From positions 7,503-71,502 of the forward strand of contig CBDCSZ010000064.1 in NCBI GenBank assembly GCA_965221935.1: a stretch of 64,000 nucleotides of DNA, in the 5' to 3' direction. Positions 46,940 through 55,556 of this stretch are shown here, piece after piece (within the stretch, counting starts at the first letter, position 1; each line of letters opens with the position of its first letter). The DNA comes from JAPOXR01 sp965221935. Its GTDB lineage: Bacteria > Pseudomonadota > Alphaproteobacteria > Rhodobacterales > Rhodobacteraceae. The notes below the pieces were generated by a model that was not told the DNA's origin, ran no database searches, and worked only from the letters and a program-made list of their open reading frames with translations. The position numbers and the translations under genes are program-made.

Positions 46940-48563
46940 TCACGCGGTCTGGTGTCGTCTCCGCTGCCACTTTCCGACGGGTTTTTGGGACCGGCGCGGG
47001 AATGACCGTCCCGGCCGCAGCCGCGCCCGGGCCGCGAGGACCGAGTTCGCCACGCGGCTCACGGCGTCGGCCAGCGCCGACGTCTGCGTCAGGATCAGCT
47101 CCTCGAGACTGCCGGCCAGCATGGCCAGCGCGTTTGTGAAGTTCGTCCGCATCTTCGGCAGATCGCCTTCGTGCGCTTCGTCCAGCGCGGCGTCTCCGCG
47201 GTTCGTGAACAGGCGCGCCATGGCGATCAGGTTGAAGTGCGCGTAGAGCTCCTGGCGGACGCCGCGCTCGCTTCTGCCGTGGAACTCCTCCACCGCGAGG
47301 GTTGTCTTGGATATCTTGAACAGCTCCTCGATCGACCAGCGCCCGTGATAGAGTTCCGAGAGGTCTTTCCGGCTGTATCGCTCCGTATCGGCGAGGGTCG
47401 TGGCGAGCACATAGCGGCTTTCTCCGATGTCGTATCGGACCAGGCGCAGGACAATCGGGGAGGACGGCTCCGGGATGCCCGCGGCCTTCAGCCTGCGCAG
47501 GGCGTTTTTGCCCGGGGTGATCCTGACGAGGGCGTCGTCGCGGTCCCCGTCGCGGAATCTGTCGAACCCGGCCGCGGAGTTGCGCTGGATGCGGAACACC
47601 GGGTGCAGTCCCCGCGCCGTCATGTCGCGGAGCAGGACGAAGGAGAAGTATCCGCGGTCGAAGACGACGACGTCGCCGGGCGAGAGGGCGCCGAGATGGG
47701 CGCGCGCGGCGGCGCGCTCGTCGGCGCCGGACGTGAGGGTGAAGTCGACCGGCATGCGGCTGTCGAGGCGGTAAAGACAGGACAGCAGCCCCTGCGGATA
47801 GTGGGCGCCGCCGCTCGGGAGCGGGTATCCGGCCTCGGCGAGCGGCCGCGGCAGGTTGATCTTGGAGCCGTCGACGGCGAAGGTCCGGCGCCCGTTCCAG
47901 TCCGGGCCGTGGGTGTCGTGGGCGAGGATCCCGCGGTGCAGCTCGCGGAACACGTCCTCGTGCACGCGGGCCCGGGCCTTGGCGATCGAGGAGATGGCCA
48001 CCGGCTCCGGCTGCGGCAGCGCGACGCCGAGGCGGCGGCACTGGTCCCACAGCTCGGCGGTCACGGTTGTGTAGCCTTTCCGACCGCGCGACAGCGCCAG
48101 GCGGAACACGAAAAGCATAATAATCAGGGTGTTAAGCGTCCGCCGCCGCTTTATCCATGTCTCGTCGCGGCGCGCGGCGATGTCGGCGGCCGCGTCGGCG
48201 ATCCGGGACCACATCGCGGCGAAGCCGTGGTCAAAGGCGGCGGGAGAGCGGCGTTTCGGCCGCGGCCCGGGTGTCGTCTCCCCCTTCAGGACCGCGCGGA
48301 ACTCCGGGTCCAGCGGCCGGACCAGAATCTCCTTGGCCGGCTTGGCGCCGCGCCCGCTGCGCTTTCCGGCCGTCATGCCGATCGTCTCCCAGTTGGCGGC
48401 CTTGTGGCAGGCGCCGTCGAAGCGGGTCGGGTCGATGAAGGTCTCGCAGAGGACCGGGCGGCAGCCGTGGTTCGCCTCCCAGCGTTCCGCAAGCCCGCGC
48501 AGGGCCAGCGCCAGCGCCTTCGACGCCAGATTGTCGACGCGGACCCACGGCAGCACGAGAAAG
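46940..48563 (-). pseudogene. DruA-like/IS4 fusion transposase, C-terminal part (rest of DUF4338 plus DDE domain)
   Basis: Begins in the middle of the DUF4338 domain (LPWVRVDNLASKALALALRGL, PVLCETFIDPTRFDGACHKAANW) and runs into an IS4-type DDE transposase. That domain shows RTFAVDGSKINLPRP with the first Asp, GDVVVFDRGYFSFVLLRDM with the second, and YHGRWSIEELFKISK, a perfect Y-2-R-3-E-6-K signature. The gene is separated from its 5' part by the IS1111-group insertion. Rejoined, it encodes about 739 residues. Confidence 0.82.
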
Positions 48564-48655
48564 CGATGGAGTGGACGCCCCCGATCTGCGGCGTCATGAT
48601 GCGCCAGAATAAGAACGCACGCTTGTGTGCGTCTGAAACGCGAAAGGAAGCGTCC

Positions 48656-49675
48656 ATGGAAAAGGTCAGCATAGTCGGTGTCGACATTTCAAAGAGGGTT
48701 TTTCAATTGCACGGATCGACGGCTTCCGGCCGGCCGGTTTTTGTGAAGAAGCTGTCGCGGAGCGGGTTCCTGCCGTTCCTCGAGGATCTGCCGCCGTGCC
48801 TGGTGGTGATGGAGGCGTGCGGCGGCGCTCACCACTGGGGCCGTCAGATCATCGCCAAGGGACATGAGTGCAGGCTGATCCCGCCGGTGTATGTGAAGCC
48901 CTTCGTCAAGCGGCAGAAGAGCGACGCGAACGACGCGGCGGCGATCGTGGAGGCGGCGCAGCGGCCGACCATGCGGTTCGTGGCGGTGAAGCCGGAAGCG
49001 GCCCAGGCCGACGCGATGCTGTTCCGGACCCGCGCTCTTTTCGTGCGGCAGCGCACGCAGACCGTGAACGCGCTGCGCGGCCATCTCGCGGAGTTCGGCC
49101 TGGTGTCGGCCCGCGGCGTGGCAAATGTGGAGGCTCTGAGAGCCGAGCTGGAGAAGGCCGCCGAAGGGGTTCCGGAGCTGGTTCGGCAGTCCGCGGAGAT
49201 GCTGTTTGGCCAGATCGACGCGCTGAACGGGCGGATCGCGGAGCTGGACCGCGAGCTGAAGCGCCGCTCGCGGGAGCGGGAGGACATCCGGAACCTGATG
49301 ACAATCCCCGGGGTCGGGCCGATCAGCGCGATGGCGGTGCACGCGTTCGCGCCGCCGATGGGGAGCTTCCGCAGCGGCAGGGACTTCGCCGCCTGGACGG
49401 GCCTGACCCCGCGTCAGCATTCGACCGCCGGCCGGCAGAGGCTCGGGCGGATCACGAAGATGGGGCAGCGCGACATCAGGAGCCTGCTGGTTCAGGGGGC
49501 GGTCGCCGTGCTGCGTCATCAGAGAGGCCGGGAGGAGATCGCGGACCCCTGGCTGCGGAGGATGATTGAGGAGAAGCCGTTCAAGGTGGCCGCGGTCGCC
49601 CTGGCGAACAGGATGGCCCGGACCGTGTGGGCGCTTTCGGTGAAAAACGAAGTCTGGCGGCCAAGGGCGGCGTGA
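48656..49675 (+). CDS. IS110-family (IS1111 group) DEDD transposase
   Basis: 339 residues. N-terminal RuvC-like DEDD domain: SIVGVDISKRVFQLHG with the first Asp, VVMEACGGAHHWGR with the Glu, and QKSDANDAAAIVEAA with the paired Asp. C-terminal Transposase_20 domain: MTIPGVGPISAMAVHAF and DFAAWTGLTPRQHSTAGRQR with the conserved Ser. GGAAGCG precedes the ATG at 48656. All catalytic positions look intact. Confidence 0.92.
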   Translation: MEKVSIVGVDISKRVFQLHGSTASGRPVFVKKLSRSGFLPFLEDLPPCLVVMEACGGAHHWGRQIIAKGHECRLIPPVYVKPFVKRQKSDANDAAAIVEAAQRPTMRFVAVKPEAAQADAMLFRTRALFVRQRTQTVNALRGHLAEFGLVSARGVANVEALRAELEKAAEGVPELVRQSAEMLFGQIDALNGRIAELDRELKRRSREREDIRNLMTIPGVGPISAMAVHAFAPPMGSFRSGRDFAAWTGLTPRQHSTAGRQRLGRITKMGQRDIRSLLVQGAVAVLRHQRGREEIADPWLRRMIEEKPFKVAAVALANRMARTVWALSVKNEVWRPRAA

Positions 49676-50006
49676 CGGCTGCTTGGAAAGAAAAAAGAGG
49701 AAACTGAGGAAGGAGAGAATTCGGGACGGCCGCCGCGCCCTCCGGGGCGTGATCCGGCGGCCCCCGGACTGTGCGCCGGGAGCGAAGGACAGCGCAGGGG
49801 CAAGAGTCGGAAAGACGGGGCCGGAAGAACCAGGCATAGCCGCAGGGCTTCGAGCCCGGGTAAGCGATTTGGATCCGGTCCGCGAACACCATGCGGGCCC
49901 GCGGCCGACAGCGCCGCATCTGAGAGGCCGGACATACGACAGCGCCCGACTGCAGGCTTCCTGTGTTTCTGAGATTCCCGGTTGCGCTCAGGGGGGCGTC
50001 CACATA
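49676..50006 (+). ncRNA. Predicted bridge/seek RNA region of the IS1111-group element
   Basis: IS110-family recombinases use a guide RNA encoded in the element's non-coding end, and in the IS1111 group it lies downstream of the transposase. This 331-nt stretch contains no gene and several GC-rich hairpins, for example around 49732-49748 and 49866-49905. I could not assign target- and donor-binding loops by eye. The call rests on family knowledge and position. Confidence 0.5.
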
Positions 50007-50602
50007 CGGCTGTTCGACACCGCAAGGTGCAGGCGGCGGCCGCGGTCAGCCTCGCTCCAGCCGATCCATTCGTCCCTCGCCGGCAGCTCCCGCGCCGCCG
50101 CCTCGAACAGCAGAACGGCCAGCGGCCGCCCGCTCCGGTCGCGGACGAACCAGCGGATGTGCGGGCCGAAGGGCCGCGGACAGCCGAGATAATGACAGCG
50201 GTCCACGAGCGCTTTCCACAGGGCGGCGTCCTCCGGCGACGCCGCCTCCTCCAGGGCCAGGGGCTCCAGGGCCGCGAGACCGCAGGCGATCTCCGGCTGC
50301 GGGTCGGACGCCCGCACATGGACAATCGGCCCGGGCGGCTGTTTCGCGGCCGTGCCGCGCTTCTCAGGCAGGGTCAGGATCCCGCACTCCTCAAGGCGCT
50401 CGAGAACACGCAGGCACGCCGAGACGCGGTATTCACCTTTCGGCGTTGTCCAGCCCAAGTGCTCGCAGATGGTCTTCGACAGCTCGTTGCGGCTGTCGTT
50501 CGGGAGCATCGCGACGGTCTCTGCGATGTCGGCGATCTGGCGCCGTGTGAAACGCCGGCCGAAAAAAGTGGTGGACTTGAGGGCCTCGATTCGCGGGTCC
50601 AT
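50007..50602 (-). pseudogene. DruA-like/IS4 fusion transposase, N-terminal part (DUF4338 domain)
   Basis: 199 codons from ATG 50602: FFGRRFTRRQIADIAETVAM, then SKTICEHLGWTTPKGEYRVSAC, PILV-type linker, ALVDRCHYLGCPRPFGPHIR and RRLHLAVSNSR, the order seen in DUF4338 (the DruA family of the Druantia anti-phage system). It is cut after SNSR by the IS1111-group element. The continuation FLVLPWVRV at 48563 restores the family motif NSRFLxLPWVRVxNLAS. Confidence 0.8.
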
Positions 50603-50780
50603 GGCTGCGCTCCCGGCAGGACAGTCTGATTCGCGCCTAACATGCAGCGGCGGTGTAGCCGTGTCAACCCCGGAAGCCGGAAAAAAGGAGCGGACGGAAA
50701 AAGAGCGTGGAATCAGATGACTGCCGCCGCGGACAGAACGGCGTCAAAATCATGCCGGCCTAATGAAATGCCATTGGCCG

Positions 50781-51474
50781 GCCGGGCCCGAAGAACCGCG
50801 AGCTGACGGCGAAGGCCCTGGGGCGCAGGGGCAACAGAAAAAAGGTCGAAAAACACTTCAATATTGAGATCCGGGACGGCGGAATGGACTGGAGCCGCGA
50901 CGCGGCGAAAACCGCGGCGGAGGCGGCGCTCGACGGAATCTATGTGGTGCGCGCCAGCCTCGGAAAGGAGGCGGCCGGAAGCGGGGCGGCGGTGGCGGCC
51001 TATAAGAGCCTCGCGTTTGTCGAGCGCGCCTTCCGGACCATGAAGACGTCAGGGCTGAGGGTCCGGCCGTTCCATGTTTACAATGAGAGGCGGGTGAGGG
51101 CGCATGTGTTCCTCTGCATGCTCGCCTGGCATGTGGAGCGGAGCATGCGTGAGAAACTCGCACCCATCCTGTTCGAGGACGATGACCGCGAAGCCGCGCG
51201 CGCCGGGCGGTCCACCCCGGTTGAAAAGGCGGAGGTCTCCGAAAGCGCCAAGGCCAAGGCGGCTTCGAAACAGACCCCTGACGGCCTGCCGGTCCACAGC
51301 TTCCGGACGCTGCTCGCCGATCTCGGAACGCTGACGCTGAACGACGCCTTCCTGCCCGGAAGGCCCGGCAGCGCGTTCCGCATGGCCGCGCGGCCGACCG
51401 CGCTCCAGAAAAGGGCCTTTGAGCTTCTGGAGATCAAACCGCCCGGAAATGTTGTCAGTTCAATGACAGGCTGA
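50781..51474 (+). pseudogene. IS1634-family transposase, copy 2, C-terminal part
   Basis: Resumes at GPKNRELTAKALGRRGNRKK and includes AAYKSLAFVERAFRTMKTSGL with the catalytic Glu. It ends identically to copies 1 and 3. Confidence 0.88.
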
Positions 51475-51583
51475 AAAAGCCCTCCGGCCCGGCCGGACCC
51501 CCAGAAAATCAAGCGAAAACAACATGGTGTCCTTGCCTGCGCGGAGAAAACCTGTCAAATCCCGACATGAAGTTCGGGCTAAA

Positions 51584-51716
51584 TGGCAAAACGGGGGTTT
51601 CGGCGACCATGGCGCTGGCACTTGAGGATGTCGGCTGGGGAACCGCCGAGCACTGGATGCGGATGCAGGCCAATTTCGAGCTTGCGCAGACGCGTCGCGA
51701 GAGGGTCACCACCTAA
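51584..51716 (+). pseudogene. higA: HigA antitoxin, C-terminal part
   Basis: Codons after the IS1634 copy 2 insertion: TGVSATMALALEDVGWGTAEHW, then MRMQANFELAQTRR, the usual HigA C-terminus. It completes a 95-residue protein when joined to 45356-45510. Confidence 0.87.
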
Positions 51717-51883
51717 CGGCGCATGGGCCACTCTTCTTCTCAGACACCTCGCACCATACGGGATCCGGCCCGCGCTTCCAGGAACGCAGAACGCCCCCCG
51801 GGGCCGCAATCAACCAACCGGACGGGACTTTCAATTCCGGAATTCCACACTCCCGCCAGACTGGAAGCTGCTTCCATGAAGGT

Positions 51884-51999
51884 GCCGGGAAAGAGAAATC
51901 AGACGCCGCGGATTATTCCGATCTCCAGACGGTCACACGTCGAAACAATCCGAAACAGATCCACTGCTCCCCGTCGAAACAACATGCACTTCAACAACT
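51884..51999 (+). repeat. Dispersed inverted repeat, copy A
   Basis: About 116 bp that match the complement of 58508-58623 at roughly 85 percent identity by eye, with a few indel-free blocks such as TCTCCAGACGGTCACACG and CGTCGAAACAACATGCA. The pair brackets IS1634 copy 3, the ATPase module and the ISKra4 element. Confidence 0.7.
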
Positions 52000-52059
52000 G
52001 CCTTCTCTGCAAGCTTGCGGCATATTCCGCTTGCTCACCGAAGGGATCGACACCGCCGC

Positions 52060-52235
52060 CGACAGGTCAAGACGATGCTGAAGGATACCAGGGGTTATCC
52101 CTTCGTCAACGACGTGATCCGCATCCTCTCAATCGACCGCGCCGCCATTCATCATCACTTCCCGTAGGAACGGATCCGGGAGTTCCGGGGTTGGCGGCAG
52201 AGAAAGGGCAGAACGCAGGCTGATCTACGGTTGAT
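52060..52235 (+). pseudogene. Possible serine-recombinase (resolvase) C-terminal remnant
   Basis: The frame VKTMLKDTRGYPFVNDVIRIL, then SIDRAAIHHHFP, stop TAG, ERIREFRGW resembles the C-terminal HTH of resolvase-type recombinases. It contains an in-frame stop and no catalytic domain. The identification is tentative. Confidence 0.35.
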
Positions 52236-52333
52236 ACCCGAGCATAGATGGAGGGCGCGCCATTCCAATTGAACCTTCCTTGCACGGGCGCAGGAGCCCT
52301 CATAAGGAGAGCGGGAGCGGGAGAAGTGTAGCA

Positions 52334-52572
52334 ATGAACAGAACGGCAACGTAAGGCTCACTGGAAATCGACGTCACGGATTTCGGGCCGATCGCCCGGG
52401 CCAAGATCAATTTGCGTCCGCTGACGGTGTTCGTTGGACCCAGCAACACAGGCAAGTCCTATCTGGCGATCCTTATCTACGCGCTGCATCGATATTTCGG
52501 AGGCATTGGTGGTTTTGCCAACCGGCCTTTCAGCAAAGGATTCCCGTTGTTTTTCAATCATGAAGAGCTAGA
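52334..52572 (+). pseudogene. AAA ATPase gene, part 1 (Walker A), interrupted
   Basis: From ATG 52334: six codons, an in-frame TAA at 52352, then LEIDVTDFGPIARAKINLRP and Walker A VGPSNTGKSYLAILIYAL (P-loop at residues 35-42). It is an SMC/RecF-like AAA_15/AAA_21 start. IS1634 copy 3 enters after residue 79. The three parts (52334-52572, 54704-55556, 57236-57649) join to exactly 502 codons, with two nonsense codons (7 and 462). Confidence 0.82.
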
Positions 52573-54697
52573 CCGATCTTCATCCCGCCGCCGCCCCCCG
52601 CGCTCCCTGCAAGACGTTGAAAACGTGAGGTTTTCTGGCCGCCGGGCCGCTTTTGTCTTGTCAAAAAGTTTCCAGTGCAAGTTGCGCGGTTTCAGGCCGC
52701 GTGCCCACTGACGTATTTTCGCAACAGTGCACATTATTATGGTGTTAAAGGAACACATCCTGTGGACAAGGAGACGGCAGGCACCATGGATTGTTGTCAT
52801 TGCGCAGGGAGACCGCACATGTCATTCCACATCGAGACCATCCCCAACAGGCGCGGCCGCGACACAATCCTCCTCAGGGAGGCCTGGCGCGAAGGCGCGA
52901 AGGTCAGGAAGCGCACCATCGCCAACCTCACCTATCTGCCGCCGGCGGTCACCGACGGCTTCCGCGCCGTGCTCAGGGGCGGAATCGTTCTCGGCTCCCC
53001 GGACGAGGTTTTCGGGATCCGCAGGTCGCTGCCGCACGGCCACGCGGCGGCGGCGCTCGGGACCATGCGGAGCCTCGGATTCGAAGGCATCCTCGGGCGG
53101 AAAAAAAGCCGGATGCGCGGTCTCGCGATGGCGGCGGCGGCGGCCCGGATCATCGATCCGGCCTCCAAGCTCGCCACAGCCAGGGCCCTTGACCCGGAGA
53201 CCGCCTCCACCAGCCTCGGGGAGCTGCTCGGCCTCGGGCCGGTCAGCGGCAACGAGATGCTGGACATGCTCGACTGGCTGCTTGAGCGCCAGCCCTGGAT
53301 CGAGCGCAGCCTCGCGAACCGGCATCTCAGGGACGGGACGTTGGTTCTGTACGACGTCTCGTCCAGTTACGTTGAAGGGAGGAAATGCCCGCTGGCGGCC
53401 TTCGGCCACAGCCGCGACGGAAAGAAAGGCAAAATGCAGATCACATACGGGCTGGTCTGCTCGGGGGACGGAACCCCTGTGGCGGTCGAGGTGTTCAGCG
53501 GAAACACCGCCGACCCGGACACCGTCAGGGGCCGGGCGGAGAAGCTGCGCCGCCGTTTCCGGGTTGAGAACATCGCGCTGGTCGGCGACCGCGGCATGAT
53601 CACATCGGCCCGCATCAGGGAGGATCTGATTCCTCTCGGCCTTGACTGGATATCGGCGCTCAGGAGCGCCGATATCCGGAAGCTTGTGAAGAAGGGGAAG
53701 GACGCGCCGGCGGCGCTGGATCCGGCGAGGCTCGCTGAGGATCAGGTCGCCGAGACCGTGTCCCCGGACTTTCCCGGCGAGCGGCTGCTGGTCTGCCTCA
53801 ATCCCCGTCTGCGGGAGGAAAGGGCCCGGAAGCGGGAGGATCTGCTCAGGGCGACGGAACAGACGCTGGCTGAGATCGCCGCCGCGGCGTCCCGCCGCCG
53901 GCCGGGCCCGAAGAACCGGGAGATGACGGCGAAGGCCCTGGGGCGCAGGGGCAACAGAAAAAAGGTCGAAAAACACTTCAGCATTGAGATCCGCGATGAC
54001 GGAATGGACTGGAGCCGCGACGCGGCGAAAACCGCGGCGGAGGCGGCGCTCGACGGAATCTATGTGGTGCGCGCCAGCCTCGGAAAGGAATCCATCGGCG
54101 GCGAGGCGGCGGTGGCGGCCTATAAAAGCCTCGCGCTCGTCGAGCGCGCCTTCCGGACCATGAAGACGTCAGGGCTGAGGGTCCGGCCGTTCCATGTTTA
54201 CAATGAGGGGCGGGTGAAGGCGCATGTGTTCCTCTGCATGCTCGCCTGGCATGTGGAGCGGAGCATGCGGGAGAAGCTCGCCCCCATCCTGTTCGAGGAT
54301 GACGACCGGGAGGCGGCCCGCGCAAGGCGGTCGACCCCTGTGGAGAAGGCGGAGGTCTCCGAAAGCGCCAAGGCCAAAGCGGCCTCGAAACAGACCCCTG
54401 ACGGCCTGCCGGTCCACAGCTTCCGGACGCTGCTCGCCGATCTCGGAACGCTGACGCTGAACGACGCCTTCCTGCCCGGAAGGCCCGGCAGCGCGTTCCG
54501 CATGGCCGCGCGGCCGACCGCGCTCCAGAAAAGGGCCTTTGAGCTTCTGGAGATCAAACCGCCCGGAAATGTTGTCAGTTCAATGACAGGCTGAAAAAGC
54601 CCTCCGGCCCGGCCGGACCCCCAGAAAATCAAGCGAAAACAACATGGTGTCCTTGCCTGCGCGGAGAAAACCTGTCAAATCCCGGCATGAAGTTCGG
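52573..54697 (+). mobile_element. IS1634-family insertion sequence, copy 3 (complete)
   Basis: 2125 bp, identical layout to copy 1. Target duplication GCTAGA at 52567-52572 and 54698-54703. It interrupts the AAA ATPase gene. Confidence 0.93.
52819..54594 (+). CDS. IS1634-family transposase, copy 3
   Basis: 591 residues, almost identical to copy 1; the visible differences are FSIEIRDDGMDW here against FNIEIRDGGMDW there. All catalytic blocks are present, so this copy may be active. Confidence 0.92.
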   Translation: MSFHIETIPNRRGRDTILLREAWREGAKVRKRTIANLTYLPPAVTDGFRAVLRGGIVLGSPDEVFGIRRSLPHGHAAAALGTMRSLGFEGILGRKKSRMRGLAMAAAAARIIDPASKLATARALDPETASTSLGELLGLGPVSGNEMLDMLDWLLERQPWIERSLANRHLRDGTLVLYDVSSSYVEGRKCPLAAFGHSRDGKKGKMQITYGLVCSGDGTPVAVEVFSGNTADPDTVRGRAEKLRRRFRVENIALVGDRGMITSARIREDLIPLGLDWISALRSADIRKLVKKGKDAPAALDPARLAEDQVAETVSPDFPGERLLVCLNPRLREERARKREDLLRATEQTLAEIAAAASRRRPGPKNREMTAKALGRRGNRKKVEKHFSIEIRDDGMDWSRDAAKTAAEAALDGIYVVRASLGKESIGGEAAVAAYKSLALVERAFRTMKTSGLRVRPFHVYNEGRVKAHVFLCMLAWHVERSMREKLAPILFEDDDREAARARRSTPVEKAEVSESAKAKAASKQTPDGLPVHSFRTLLADLGTLTLNDAFLPGRPGSAFRMAARPTALQKRAFELLEIKPPGNVVSSMTG

Positions 54698-54703
54698 GCT
54701 AGA

Positions 54704-55556
54704 CCTGTCCGATGAGAGCATCGACAACCTTTCGACATTCCTGAGTTCTAAGAGTGAAGGCAGAGTCGTTCTCACGCCTGAAGTTGCCAACGCGTTCCGA
54801 TCCGCCTTTGACAAGCACGCGGATGCTCTTGCCGCCGAAATCGGGAGATGCTTCGGCATCGGTGAGATCCATGCCCTTACCCGAAAGAGTCGAACAAACG
54901 CTGCTCGTATCGCAATGCGCCGGCGGATGTCCAACGGTTCGGAGTTTGGGATTCATACGCTATCGCTTGGGTGCAAAACCGAATTCAAGACGACAATTCC
55001 GGCAGGAATTCCGATACCGCACGACTGCGCAGCGGACGATACAATGAATTGGTTCCTGCCGAGCGAAATATCTGCGCTGGACAAAATGAAAGGGGACGAT
55101 TCGGATCGGAAGTTTGCAATCATCAACACGCTGATGTCACTCGTCGGCGACTTGCTGATGCCTTCCGCTGTTGGTGTCTTGCGCTTGCCAGCGTTCTACC
55201 TGCCAGCGGATCGCACTGGCGTGATGCACGCGCACAGCGTTGTGGTCAGCGCCTTGATCGCGAATGCGCCTACGGCGGGTCTTCGTCCTGCTGCCCGTAC
55301 GCCAATGCTCTCTGGAGTGCTGGCAGACTTTCTCGGACAGTTAATTGAGATTGACCGTCCCGGGCGGCCACGGCGAAAGCGCGGTTTGGACCTTGGCACG
55401 AGAATCGAGCAGGATGTTCTCGATGGATCAGTGCGAGTCGATCGATCGACATCGACCGGCTATCCGCGCTTCGCCTACCGGCCGAAGAATTGGAAAGAAA
55501 ATCTGGCGCTGGCAAACGCGTCGTCCATGGTCTCGGAGCTTGCGCCGGTGGTCCTG
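54704..55556 (+). pseudogene. AAA ATPase gene, part 2 (middle region)
   Basis: 284 codons without family landmarks except helical segments and LRLPAFYLPADRTGVMHAHS, the kind of motif found before the ABC-like signature in AAA_15/21 proteins. It ends AYRPKNWKENLALANASSMV and SELAPVVL, where the ISKra4-family element enters with a 9-bp target duplication GTGGTCCTG. Confidence 0.8.

Larger units (their letters stand above)
48564..50006 (+). mobile_element. IS110-family element, IS1111 group
   Basis: About 1443 bp. Subterminal inverted repeats GTGGACGCCCCC near 48571 and GGGGGCGTCCAC near 49992. The only ambiguity at the junctions is a shared CG dinucleotide, consistent with a core-dinucleotide crossover and no longer target duplication. 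The layout is a short 5' flank (about 90 bp) and a long 3' non-coding flank (about 330 bp), the IS1111 arrangement. It sits inside the DUF4338 coding sequence. Confidence 0.85.
46839..50776 (-). mobile_element. Insertion element encoding a DruA-like/IS4 transposase fusion, interrupted by an IS1111-group element
   Basis: Ends carry inverted repeats CAATGGCATTTC at 46844-46855 and its complement at 50765-50776. A 4-bp repeat GCCG at the junctions (46835-46838 and 50777-50780) fits a target duplication if five extra bases (ACGCG) belong to the left end. It carries a single transposase gene on the minus strand. A truncated second copy of its right end lies at 62149. Confidence 0.78.
45511..51577 (+). 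mobile_element. IS1634-family insertion sequence, copy 2, interrupted by nested elements
   Basis: Same ends as copies 1 and 3; 6-bp target duplication GCTAAA at 45505-45510 and 51578-51583. Internally it is cut at 46838 by a 3.9-kb insertion. The two halves are more divergent from copies 1 and 3 than those are from each other. Confidence 0.9.
51717..52333. other. 617-bp stretch of repeat and gene remnants
   Basis: No intact gene. It contains the left copy of a 116-bp dispersed repeat (51884-51999), a resolvase-like tail (52060-52260), and short unrelated stretches between higA and the ATPase gene. Confidence 0.5.

Noticed and set aside
52106..52303. Minus-strand YARVSTVDQ resembling the start of a serine recombinase
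   Set aside because: No continuation of the catalytic domain follows; probably chance, and the plus-strand resolvase-like tail is the better (still weak) reading.
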